Positions 8,754 to 16,438 of a stretch of DNA of 46,406 bases are shown here, one piece after another. The position numbers were made by a program, and so were the translations under genes. A model generated the notes under the pieces. The model made no database searches. It had not been told where the DNA came from and saw nothing but the letters and a program-made list of their open reading frames with translations. Location of the stretch: contig NZ_KI912266.1 of assembly GCF_000235425.2 (NCBI RefSeq), positions 1,522,000 through 1,568,405 on the forward strand. Reading direction: 5' to 3'. This stretch comes from Pseudofrankia saprophytica (GTDB taxonomy: Bacteria > Actinomycetota > Actinomycetes > Frankiales > Frankiaceae). Numbering within the stretch: position 1 is the first letter of the stretch; every line of letters begins with the position of its first letter.

Positions 8754-9388
8754 GTCATCACCTTTCAGTGTTTGCGCGTCGGTGGCCACCAGCCGGGGCG
8801 GCGGACACCGTGGTCGGAACACCCTGTTCGTCGACAGCGGGCGCGCGGGCCACGGGAAGGCCCCTGGACGCGGCCCGATGGCGGGACCGAACACGGGTCG
8901 GCGGCATCCGGGGCACGGATCCGAACGTCGCCGGGACAGCGGACGCACAGCCAGTGATGACCACGAGTGGGGCCGGCCGTGACGCCATGCCTGGGCAGGA
9001 ATGAGTGCGATATAGGCATTCCTGCTACCTCGGCGGGTAGTCGACCCAATGGGTACGGCCGAGCATGCGGTCCCCTCACCGTGCGCGGGGTCAGATTAGC
9101 CGCGTGTCTCACCGCCGTGAATGAGGGCTTCCCCCCGATCGCGATGCCGGTTTTCTGCGCGAAGTCGCCCGGAATCGCCCGGGTCGGGAGGGAGCCGGCC
9201 GCGGCGACCGACGCATGATTACTATGCGCTCCCATCGTCGATACAATGAGCGATGGCTCGGGGTCGTGAGGTCCCGGTGGGCGGACGGGTCGCCGGGGCC
9301 CGTTCCGGACCAGGTAGCGGACGGGCCACGCGAGGCGCAGAGGGTTCTTCCCCGGTGCCACCGCGGGCCCCGGAAGGCGGGGGTCGCG
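8754..9388. other. Divergent intergenic region
   Basis: About 635 bp lie between the methyltransferase-like gene (minus) and the GH15 gene (plus). It probably carries both promoters. I see a small inverted repeat GGAATG...CATTCC around 8999-9023 and an AT-richer patch near 9215-9250 (GATACAAT resembles a -10 hexamer). No gene is supported. Confidence 0.4.
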
Positions 9389-11293
9389 GTGGCACACTCA
9401 CCGACGCGTCGGCTCGGGGGCAGCCCGTTCCCGCCGATCGCCGAGTACGCGTTCCTGTCGGACTGCGAGACGTCGTGCCTGGTGGCGCCCAGCGGGAACG
9501 TCGAGTGGATGTGCGCGCCGCGCCCGGACGCCCCCAGCGTGTTCGGCTCGATCCTGGACCGCTCGGCCGGCGGGTTCCGGTTCGGTCCCGAACGAATCAT
9601 GATCCCGGCTGGCCGGCGCTACCTGCCCGGCACCAACATCGTGGAGACGACCTGGCAGACGCCGAACGGCTGGTTGATCGTCACCGACTGCCTGGTCGTC
9701 GGCCGCTGGCACCGCACCGCGGCCCGGTCCAAGACCCTGCGGCGCACCCCGATGGACTGGGACGCCGAGCACGTGCTGCTGCGCACGGCGCGCTGCGAGC
9801 ACGGTGAGGTCGACCTGAGCCTCGTCTGCGAGCCGAACTTCGACTACGGCCGCCAGCCCGAGTCCTGGGAGTACGAGGGCGAAGGCTACTCGTCCGGGGT
9901 CATCTCCAACGCCCGCACCGGCCTCACGCTGCGGCTGCGCACCGACCTGCGGCTCGGTTTCGACGGTCGCCGTGCCCTGGTGCGCACCACCCTCAAGGAG
10001 GGCGACGCGGCGTTCGTGGCGCTCACCTGGCGGGCGCACGAGCCGATGCTGCCCGCGACCTACGCGCAGGCCATGGCGGCTGTCGAGTCGACCACCGAGT
10101 TCTGGCGGCAGTGGCTCTCGCGCGGGATGTTCCCCGACCATCCCTGGCGGCGGCACCTGCAGCGCAGCGCGCTCGCCCTCAAGGGCCTGACCTACGCCCC
10201 GACCGGCGCGCTGCTCGCCGCCGCGACCACCTCGCTGCCGGAGACCCCCCAGGGCCAGCGCAACTGGGACTACCGGTACAGCTGGATCCGCGACTCGACG
10301 TTCGCGCTGTGGGGCCTGTACACGCTCGGGCTGGACTACGAGGCGAACGACTTCTTCTCCTTCATCGCCGACGTCTGCGAGGAGAACGGCGACATCCAGG
10401 TGATGTACCGGGTTGGCGGCGAGTCCGACCTGCAGGAACGGGTGCTCGGGCACCTGTCCGGCTATGACGGGGCCATCCCGGTGCGCGTCGGGAACGACGC
10501 CTACAAGCAGCGTCAGCACGACGTGTGGGGCACCGTGCTCGACTCGGTCTATTTGCACACCAAGTCGCGGGACTACCTCTCCGAGCGGCTGTGGCCGGTG
10601 CTCGTCCGGCTGGTCGAGTCCGCGGCCACCCACTGGCGGGAGCCGGACCGCGGCATCTGGGAGGTGCGCGGCGAACCCAGGCACTTCACCACGTCGAAGG
10701 TGATGTGCTGGGTCGCGCTCGACCGGGGCCGCCGGCTCGCGCAGATGCGCGGCGACCTGAAGTCCGCGGCCCGCTGGAAGACCATCGCCGAGGAGATCCA
10801 CGCCGACGTCTGCGCGCACGGCGTCGACGAACGAGGCGTCTTCACCCAGTACTACGGGTCGAAGTCGCTCGACGCGTCCGCCCTGCTCGTGCCGCTGCTC
10901 GGCTTCCTGCCCGCCTCCGACGACCGGGTCAAGGCCACCGTGCTGGCGATCTCCGACGAGCTGACCGTCGACGGGCTCGTGCTGCGCTACCGCACGGACG
11001 AGACCGACGACGGCGTGGGCGGCGAGGAGGGCGCCTTCATGATCTGCTCGTTCTGGCTGGTGTCCGCGCTGGTGGAGATCGGCGAGCTGCACCGCGGCCG
11101 GCAGCTGTGCGAGCGCCTGCTGTCCATGGCGAGCCCGCTGGACCTGTTCGCCGAGGAGGTCGACCCGGCGACCGGGCGTCACCTGGGCAACTTCCCGCAG
11201 GCCTTCACCCACCTGGCGCTGATCACCGCGGTGATGTACGTCATCCGCGCCGAGGACGCCGAGGCCTACGCCCGGCCGTCCCCCTCGACCTAG
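9389..11293 (+). CDS. Glycoside hydrolase family 15 (trehalase/glucoamylase-like)
   Basis: About 634 residues. GTG 9389 is preferred because the protein then begins just before the conserved FPPIAEYAFLSDCETSCLVAPSGNVEWMC segment and GGAAGG lies upstream; the frame is open further upstream without conserved sequence. The N-terminal beta-sandwich is followed by the (alpha/alpha)6 barrel with GH15 landmarks: NWDYRYSWIRDSTFALWGL, EENGDIQVMYRVGGE, and EEGAFMICSFWLVSAL, which carry the acidic residues expected for catalysis. No signal peptide is seen, so it is cytoplasmic. Actinobacterial enzymes of this branch hydrolyse trehalose or related alpha-glucans; which one cannot be read here. Its stop is only a few bases before repeat element A. 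Confidence 0.88.
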   Translation: MAHSPTRRLGGSPFPPIAEYAFLSDCETSCLVAPSGNVEWMCAPRPDAPSVFGSILDRSAGGFRFGPERIMIPAGRRYLPGTNIVETTWQTPNGWLIVTDCLVVGRWHRTAARSKTLRRTPMDWDAEHVLLRTARCEHGEVDLSLVCEPNFDYGRQPESWEYEGEGYSSGVISNARTGLTLRLRTDLRLGFDGRRALVRTTLKEGDAAFVALTWRAHEPMLPATYAQAMAAVESTTEFWRQWLSRGMFPDHPWRRHLQRSALALKGLTYAPTGALLAAATTSLPETPQGQRNWDYRYSWIRDSTFALWGLYTLGLDYEANDFFSFIADVCEENGDIQVMYRVGGESDLQERVLGHLSGYDGAIPVRVGNDAYKQRQHDVWGTVLDSVYLHTKSRDYLSERLWPVLVRLVESAATHWREPDRGIWEVRGEPRHFTTSKVMCWVALDRGRRLAQMRGDLKSAARWKTIAEEIHADVCAHGVDERGVFTQYYGSKSLDASALLVPLLGFLPASDDRVKATVLAISDELTVDGLVLRYRTDETDDGVGGEEGAFMICSFWLVSALVEIGELHRGRQLCERLLSMASPLDLFAEEVDPATGRHLGNFPQAFTHLALITAVMYVIRAEDAEAYARPSPST

Positions 11294-11294
11294 T

Positions 11295-11880
11295 TGCCTG
11301 GCCCGCTCCGTGCGGGCTGTATTGCCTGGTTCGCTCCGTGCGGGCACGGCGCTCTGTTTCTGGTTCGCTCCGTGCGGGCACGGCGCTCCGGCCCCGTGCT
11401 CGCTTCGCTCCCACGGGACCTCCGCGCCGTGTCCTCCTCCGCTCACGTGCGCTGCGGCGACCTCCGCTGCGGCACCCCTACCTCGCTGCGCTCGTAGGGA
11501 TGCCTCCGCGGAGGCGCGCCTCCGCGCCAGCTCGGTTGCGTGCCGCTGTGCCGTCACCAACCGAAACCACAGCGCTCGTATGGCACCTCGCTGCGCTCGT
11601 GGCGGTCTTCGCCACTGTTCAGCCACCTCACGAGCGCAGCGAAGTGGCCTTACGGACGAGCCTGCTCCGGGTGCGTGACGTTCAGCGGTAGGTGACCGTG
11701 CGGCGCGGAGGCGCGCCTCCGCGGAGGCCCGGCCACGGAGCGAAGCGAACGTGGTTGGGCCGCAGCGGAGGTCGCCGGAGCGCCCGTGAGCGGAGGAGGA
11801 CGGCGCGCGGAGGTCCCGTGGGAGCGAAGCGAGTACGGGGCCGGAGCGCGCCGCCCGGACGGAGCGAACCAGAAACACAG
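11295..11880. repeat. Palindromic repeat element A (large inverted repeat)
   Basis: The left arm 11362-11473 and right arm 11759-11870 are both 112 bp and match in inverted orientation at about 90% by eye. Weaker similarity runs inward to GGAGGCGCGCCTCC palindromes at 11510-11523 and 11707-11720. The left edge carries two extra partial copies of the arm end (11295-11317 and 11323-11354). The arms contain hairpins with a near-constant loop (see findings). Reading the reverse complement of element B at about 35 kb gives the same arm order, so A and B are copies in opposite chromosomal orientations. It fills the gap between the GH15 gene and the 118-residue protein. Open frames through it are Arg-rich noise. 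Confidence 0.9.
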
Positions 11881-11896
11881 CTTCTAGCATGGGGGC

Positions 11897-12253
11897 GTGG
11901 CGAAGGTGGAGGTCGCGGGCGGGCGGGTCGAGGTCGTTCTCAGCCAGAAGGAGCGGCTCGCGGCGCTGCGCGGGGATGTGTCGGCGGCGCTCGACGAGAT
12001 CGCCGCCGTGCGTGTCTCGCCGCACCCGTTCGGCGAGCTGCGCGGCATCCGCGCCCCTGGGACGGGGGTGCCGGGGGTGATCGCGATCGGTACCTGGCGA
12101 CACCGCGGCGGCAAGGACTTCGTCGCCATCTATCGCAGACGGCCGGCGGTCGTCGTCGAGCTCGCCGCCGGCAGCGAGTTCGAGCGTTTCATCGTCGGCG
12201 TCGAGGACCCGGATGAGACGGTGGCCAGGATCCAGGCCCGTCACATCAGGTAA
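11897..12253 (+). CDS. Conserved hypothetical protein with PH-like features
   Basis: A 118-residue protein starting at GTG 11897. The pattern (VEVAGGRVEVVLSQKERLAALRGDVSAALDEIAAVRV...GELRGIRAPGTGVPGVIAIGTWRHRGGKDFVAIYRRRPAVVVEL) is that of a small actinobacterial conserved family of unknown function with alternating strands, plausibly a PH-like fold. It has no signal peptide or membrane segment. Its start lies 27 bp beyond the inner end of element A, so its 5' leader is largely repeat-derived. It ends before a DnaA-box-like cluster and a bidirectional terminator. Confidence 0.75.
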   Translation: MAKVEVAGGRVEVVLSQKERLAALRGDVSAALDEIAAVRVSPHPFGELRGIRAPGTGVPGVIAIGTWRHRGGKDFVAIYRRRPAVVVELAAGSEFERFIVGVEDPDETVARIQARHIR

Positions 12254-12292
12254 CCAAGTCGATACTTTGTGCTCCGTTGTTCTGGTGGACCT

Positions 12293-12325
12293 CTATCCAC
12301 ACATGTGGACAACGGTTGTGGATAA
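12293..12325. promoter_or_regulatory. Cluster of three DnaA-box-like sequences
   Basis: Three 9-mers lie in 33 bp: CTATCCACA at 12293-12301 (plus strand, one mismatch to TTATCCACA), TGTGGACAA at 12304-12312 (reverse complement TTGTCCACA, the actinobacterial consensus), and TGTGGATAA at 12317-12325 (reverse complement TTATCCACA, a perfect E. coli-type box). They sit in the spacer downstream of crgA. The block is origin-proximal in related bacteria, so DnaA titration or an accessory site is plausible, but binding is an inference. Confidence 0.6.
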
Positions 12326-12345
12326 ATCTCGGCCGTGCAACTTCA

Positions 12346-12378
12346 CCGGCGCCACGACCTGTGGGGTCGTGGCGCCGG
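12346..12378. terminator. Bidirectional terminator between convergent genes
   Basis: A perfect 14-bp stem (12346-12359 with 12365-12378) closes a 5-nt loop (TGTGG). It lies between the plus-strand 118-residue gene and the minus-strand crgA stop at 12409. Confidence 0.85.
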
Positions 12379-12408
12379 ACGTTTACCGACTTCGGGCGGA
12401 TGGCACGG

Positions 12409-12672
12409 CTAGTGCCACTGAGTGGCCACGCCCAGGCCAATTACCACAAAACCAAATCCAATCAGGATGTTCCAGCCGCCCAACGACTCCATCCCCAGAA
12501 CGCCACCGTTGGAGAAGTAGTACGTCAGCAGGTAGGCGATCCCGATCAGAAAGAACGCAAGGATCATCCCGCCGAACCAGCGCGGCGACGGCGCCCTGCG
12601 CTTCGCGGCGACGGTCGTGCTGGGACGGGCCGAGGTGGACTTCTTCGGCTTGCGACGTCGCGACTCGGGCAC
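12409..12672 (-). CDS. crgA: Cell division protein CrgA
   Basis: An 87-residue small membrane protein. GTG 12672 is chosen because GAGGAG sits 8 nt upstream; a longer frame upstream lacks one. A basic N-terminus (ESRRRKPKKS) is followed by two membrane segments, WFGGMILAFFLIGIAYLLTYYFS and WNILIGFGFVVIGLGVATQWH, with the conserved ILIGFGFVVIGLG signature of CrgA. CrgA acts at the septum, where it interacts with FtsZ and division transpeptidases and tunes Z-ring assembly in Streptomyces and mycobacteria. Its neighbours on the other side form the conserved DUF881/trpG/pknB block. Confidence 0.95.
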   Translation of the reverse strand: MPESRRRKPKKSTSARPSTTVAAKRRAPSPRWFGGMILAFFLIGIAYLLTYYFSNGGVLGMESLGGWNILIGFGFVVIGLGVATQWH

Positions 12673-12859
12673 GGAAGGTTCTCCTCGTCGGGGGCTACAC
12701 AAACACTGCGAGAAGGCTACCCTCCCACCCCCGCCGACTGGCTATGTGAGGGCTTGGCCCTTATCGACGTGTTCCAGGTCCGTCCGGTCGGGCGGCCAGT
12801 CCGCCGGTGCCGGCGGGCAAGGTGGACGCGGCTGTCCCGACCGTAGGAGGGTGGCGCGT

Positions 12860-13657
12860 GTGGGATGGACGGGGCGGCGGGCGCGGCGGCCGCGCCCGCC
12901 GGGTGCCCGCTCACGGCGCGCGCTGGCGGGGATGCTCGGCGCCGTGCTCGCCGGCCTGGTCGTCGCGCTCGCCGCAGGGAGCAGGGACGAGGCCGGCGAC
13001 AGGAGCGCGTCCGCGACCAGCGGTCTGAGCGCCTACGGGAGCGGCCTCGCGGCCGTCGCCGCCGCCGACCAGGCTGGCGTGGACCGAGCGCGCGGCCGGC
13101 TCACCCAGCTACGCGCGAACGGCCCGGACGCGTCGCCCACCGCCGCCGGCCCGACCGGCGCCGCACCCGCGTCGCCAGCCGGCGCGCTGGAACGCGCGGG
13201 CCTGACCGAGGCCCACGGACCCGCGGTGACGGTGACGCTGGACGACACCCCGCGGGAGCGGCGCGCCGGGCCGTGGGACCCCCGGTTCCGGCCGCCGGTC
13301 GCGGACGACCTCGTCGTGCACCAGCAGGACGTGCAGGCGGTGGTCAACGCGCTCTGGGCCGGCGGGGCGCGAGCCATGACGATCATGGGGATACGGGTGA
13401 CCGCGCGCACCGCCGTCCGGTGCGTCGGGAACACGCTGCGGCTGGAGGGTGGCGTCTACGCCCCGCCGTTCGCGATCTCAGCGATCGGCGACCAGGACCG
13501 CCTCGTCGCGGCTCTCGAGGACGACCCCGACGTGGTCCTGTATCGCCAGTACGTCGCCGCCTATGACCTCGGCTACCGCATGGAGAGGGTCGGGAACGCC
13601 ACGTTCCCCGCCGCGGACCTGCCCAGCGCCCACTACGCCACCCCGCTGCCCGGCTAG
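12860..13657 (+). CDS. DUF881 family membrane-anchored protein
   Basis: About 265 residues. GTG 12860 is chosen because AGGAGG ends 9 nt upstream; GTG 12851 in frame abuts that site. A basic N-terminus and one membrane anchor (LAGMLGAVLAGLVVALAAG, about 21-40) are followed by an extracytoplasmic domain with the DUF881 pattern: GPAVTVTLDD, DLVVHQQDVQAVVNALWAGGARAMTIMGIRVT, and GGVYAPPFAISAIGD. The function of DUF881 is unknown. It is conserved next to crgA and trpG/pknB in actinobacteria and is presumed to be envelope- or division-related. It diverges from crgA with a 187-bp gap. Confidence 0.88.
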   Translation: MGWTGRRARRPRPPGARSRRALAGMLGAVLAGLVVALAAGSRDEAGDRSASATSGLSAYGSGLAAVAAADQAGVDRARGRLTQLRANGPDASPTAAGPTGAAPASPAGALERAGLTEAHGPAVTVTLDDTPRERRAGPWDPRFRPPVADDLVVHQQDVQAVVNALWAGGARAMTIMGIRVTARTAVRCVGNTLRLEGGVYAPPFAISAIGDQDRLVAALEDDPDVVLYRQYVAAYDLGYRMERVGNATFPAADLPSAHYATPLPG

Positions 13658-13675
13658 CCAGGCAGCGGGGTGGCG
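13636..13675. terminator. Terminator hairpin overlapping the DUF881 stop codon
   Basis: A perfect 15-bp inverted repeat, 13636-13650 with 13661-13675, has a 10-nt loop that contains the DUF881 stop (13655-13657). The left arm is coding. It lies between convergent ends (trpG ends at 13681) and can work in both directions. Confidence 0.85.
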
Positions 13676-13680
13676 CGGGC

Positions 13681-14331
13681 TCAGGCGAAGGCGGCCTCGC
13701 GGAGGGTCTCCACCTCGGTGGACAGGGCCGGCGCCAGCCGCAGCGCGGCACCGCCGTCACCGCAGGAGTCCAGCCAGCGGGCGAGCATCAGGTGGCCGCC
13801 CTGGGTGAGCACCGACTCGGGGTGGAACTGGACCCCCTCGATCGGCAGCGTCCGGTGCCGCATGGCCATCACCACGCCGCTGTCCGTCCGCGCGGTGACC
13901 TCGATCTCCGCGGGCAGCGTGGACTCCTCCACCGCGAGCGAGTGGTAGCGGGTCGCGATGAACGGGTTCGGCAGGTCCGCGAGCACCCCGGCGCCGTCAT
14001 GGTGGACGACCGAGGTCTTGCCGTGCAGCAGCTCGGGCGCGCGGTCGACGGTCGCGCCGAACGCGACGCCGATCGCCTGGTGCCCCAGGCAGACGCCGAA
14101 CACGGGCAGGCCGGCCGACGCGGCGGCCGTCACCATCGGGATGGTGACGCCGGCCGCCTCCGGCGTGCCGGGACCGGGGGAGAGCAGCACGCCGTCCACC
14201 CCGAGCTCGCCGACGAGCACCGGGTCCACCTCGTCGTTGCGGCGGACCAGGCACTCCGCCTCGAGCTGCCCGAGGTACTGGACGAGGTTGAACACGAACG
14301 AGTCGTAGTTGTCGACGACCAGGATGCGCAC
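13681..14331 (-). CDS. trpG: Anthranilate/aminodeoxychorismate synthase, glutamine amidotransferase subunit
   Basis: A 216-residue class I glutamine amidotransferase. MRILVVDNYDSFVFNLVQYL opens it, LLSPGPGTPEAAG is the oxyanion-side motif, GVCLGHQAIG carries the nucleophilic cysteine, and GVQFHPESVLT carries the His/Glu of the triad. It releases ammonia from glutamine for chorismate amination, for tryptophan (TrpG) or folate (PabA); the partner is not in the window, so the symbol is provisional. The start is 4 bp after the pknB stop on the same strand, so it probably belongs to the fhaA-pknB operon. From memory, the mycobacterial counterpart faces pknB convergently. Confidence 0.93.
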   Translation of the reverse strand: MRILVVDNYDSFVFNLVQYLGQLEAECLVRRNDEVDPVLVGELGVDGVLLSPGPGTPEAAGVTIPMVTAAASAGLPVFGVCLGHQAIGVAFGATVDRAPELLHGKTSVVHHDGAGVLADLPNPFIATRYHSLAVEESTLPAEIEVTARTDSGVVMAMRHRTLPIEGVQFHPESVLTQGGHLMLARWLDSCGDGGAALRLAPALSTEVETLREAAFA

Positions 14332-14335
14332 GTCG

Positions 14336-16438
14336 CTACCCGTTCCCGCCGGCGCCGGTGGTGGGCGCCCCGGTGCCGCCGTCGGGCGTGGTGGGCGGCG
14401 GCGTGGTCGGTGGCTCGCTGGTGGGCGGCTTGGTGGTCGGCTTCACCGTCGGCGAGGCCGTCTCGGTGGGGGCGGTCTGCGCCGCGACGAACAGGGTGAT
14501 CGTGTCGCCGCGGTTGACGGTCGCGTTCTTCGGGCTCTGGTCGAGGACGGTGCCCGCCGGCTGGTCGGCGAGGGCTCGCTCGGTGATCGTGACCCTGAGG
14601 CCGAGCTTCTCCAGCTCCGACTGGGCGGTGCCCGCCTGCTGGCCCGTGTAGTCACCGATGTTGATCTTCGAGCTGACTACGTAGATCGTGATCTTGCTGC
14701 CCTGGGGGGCCGCCTGGCCGCCGGGCGGGTCGGTCTTCTCCACCGTGCCCGCCTTGTGGGTGGCCTGGCCGATGAAGTCCTGGACATCGGGTTGGAAGCC
14801 CGCCTGCGTCAGGATGTTCACCGCGTCGTTCCTGCCCTTGCCGGTCACGTCCGGGATGTCGACCGAGTCCGTCGGGATCGCGACCGTCAGGGTGATCTTC
14901 GCGGTCTTGTCGATCGTGCTGCCCTCGGCCGGGTCGACCTTGGCGACGGGGTTGCTCCCGTCCTTCGGAGCGTCGGCCGTCTTGTTCTGCTCGATCGTGA
15001 TGTTGGTGAAGCCCAGCTCGTTCAGCCGGGCCTCCACCACCTTCTGCGGCTGGCCCTGCAGGCCCTGTGGGATCGTCGCCTGGCCGGTGCTCGCCGTGTC
15101 GCCGTCGTTGCCCTTCTTGTCGCCGAGCAGCGACGTGGCTACCAGCGACACGACGACGAAGGTGAGCACGACCGCGAGCCCGGCGAGGACCCACTTCCAC
15201 GCGTTGGAGCCGCGGCTGGGCTCCGGCCCGGCCGGACCGCCCCCCGCGCCGTAGCGGCCGGGGCCGCTGGGGGCGCCGGCCCGGTCGAACTCGTCGTCGT
15301 AGCGGCCGGGGTAGCCGCCGATCCGCGTGTGCTGGTCGTCGTCGTAGCCGCCGCCGTAGCCCCCGGTCGGGTAGGGACCGGTCTGGTCGTCGTAGCCGGT
15401 GTCGCGGTAGCCCGTCTCGCGGTACCCGGTGTCGCGGTACCCGGTGTCGCCGTAGCGGGGGCCGGTGCCGCCGCGGTAGTCGTCGCCGTAGCCGCCCGGG
15501 GCCAGCTGGGTGGCCGCCGCGGCGCCGGTCCCGCCGCCGGCCGGCCGCGGCGACGGCAGCTGCGCGAAGACCCGCCGGCCGGACAGCGCGCGCTCGAGGT
15601 CGTCACGCATCTCGCCGGCGCTTCCGTACCGGTCGTCCGGCTCCTTCTCCAGCGCCTTGAGCGTCACCGCGTCCGCCGTGGCGGACAGCTGCGGGTTGCG
15701 CCGCGACGGCGGGTCGGGCAGCTCCCGGACGTGCTGGTAGGCGACGGCGACCGGGTTGTCGCCGCGGAACGGCGGCTCGCCGGTGAGCAGCTCGTAGAGC
15801 AGCACGCCGGTCGAGTAGACGTCGCTGCGCGCGTCGACCTTGGCGCCGCGGGCCTGTTCGGGGGAGAGGTACTGCGCGGTGCCGATGACGGCCTGCGTGG
15901 CCGTCATCGTCGACGAGGTCGCGTTGTTGGCCTTGGCGATGCCGAAGTCCATCACCTTGATCGAGCCGTCCGGGCTGAGCATCACGTTCGCCGGCTTGAT
16001 GTCCCGGTGGATGATGCCCAGACGGTGGCTGTAGTCGAGCGCGGCGCAGATGTCGGAGGTGATCTCCATCGCCCGGCGCTCGGGGAACGGCCCCTCCTGC
16101 TGGAGCACCTCGCGCAGCGTGCGTCCCTCGATGAACTCCATCACGATGTACGGCAGATGGACGCCGTTGATGACGTCCTCGCCTGTGTCGTAGGTCGACA
16201 CGATCGCCGGGTGGTTGAGACCGGCGGCGGACTGCGCCTCCCGCTGGAAGCGCTTGAGGAAGTTCGGGTCGCGCGCGAGGTCCGAGCGCAGCACCTTGAC
16301 GGCCACGTCCCGGCCCAGCCGGATGTCGCGGCCGCGGTAGACCTCCGCCATGCCGCCGTAGCCGATGCCGGCGCCCAGCTCGTACCGGCCGCCGATCATG
16401 CGTGGGTCCGTTCCGTACATCTCCGTCACATCAGACAC
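14336..16438 (-). CDS. pknB: Ser/Thr protein kinase PknB with PASTA domains
   Basis: A 700-residue receptor kinase. GTG 16438 is chosen because GAGGGA lies 7 nt upstream inside the end of pknA; the two genes overlap by 8 bp. The kinase domain spans about 14-280: ATP loop GIGYGGMAEVY, K48, HRDIKPAN (D146), DFG 164-166, and a Thr-rich activation loop about 173-181. A disordered juxtamembrane linker with YRDTGYRETG-type repeats follows, then one membrane segment (WVLAGLAVVLTFVVVSLVATSLL). Three extracellular PASTA repeats follow, versus four in mycobacterial PknB. PASTA domains sense muropeptides or lipid II; targets are cell-wall and division proteins. The tail is Pro/Thr-rich. Confidence 0.96.
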   Translation of the reverse strand: MSDVTEMYGTDPRMIGGRYELGAGIGYGGMAEVYRGRDIRLGRDVAVKVLRSDLARDPNFLKRFQREAQSAAGLNHPAIVSTYDTGEDVINGVHLPYIVMEFIEGRTLREVLQQEGPFPERRAMEITSDICAALDYSHRLGIIHRDIKPANVMLSPDGSIKVMDFGIAKANNATSSTMTATQAVIGTAQYLSPEQARGAKVDARSDVYSTGVLLYELLTGEPPFRGDNPVAVAYQHVRELPDPPSRRNPQLSATADAVTLKALEKEPDDRYGSAGEMRDDLERALSGRRVFAQLPSPRPAGGGTGAAAATQLAPGGYGDDYRGGTGPRYGDTGYRDTGYRETGYRDTGYDDQTGPYPTGGYGGGYDDDQHTRIGGYPGRYDDEFDRAGAPSGPGRYGAGGGPAGPEPSRGSNAWKWVLAGLAVVLTFVVVSLVATSLLGDKKGNDGDTASTGQATIPQGLQGQPQKVVEARLNELGFTNITIEQNKTADAPKDGSNPVAKVDPAEGSTIDKTAKITLTVAIPTDSVDIPDVTGKGRNDAVNILTQAGFQPDVQDFIGQATHKAGTVEKTDPPGGQAAPQGSKITIYVVSSKINIGDYTGQQAGTAQSELEKLGLRVTITERALADQPAGTVLDQSPKNATVNRGDTITLFVAAQTAPTETASPTVKPTTKPPTSEPPTTPPPTTPDGGTGAPTTGAGGNG
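15388..15466 (-). repeat. 18-bp tandem coding repeats in the pknB linker
   Basis: Near-identical 18-bp units encode the YRDTG/YRETG repeats between the kinase domain and the membrane segment. Four to five units are visible. Such arrays often vary in copy number between strains; that is inference here. Confidence 0.6.

Noticed and set aside
11295-11880. Element A as an insertion sequence
   Set aside because: There is no transposase frame. Target-site duplications are not evident by eye.
9398-12244. A 948-codon open frame on the minus strand opposite the GH15 gene and element A
   Set aside because: It is the antisense shadow of a high-GC gene and of the palindromic element; its translation is low-complexity Arg/Val/Gly sequence with no family pattern.
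12293-12325. The DnaA-box cluster as oriC itself
   Set aside because: Actinobacterial oriC lies between dnaA and dnaN with many more boxes and an AT-rich unwinding region; neither gene is here.
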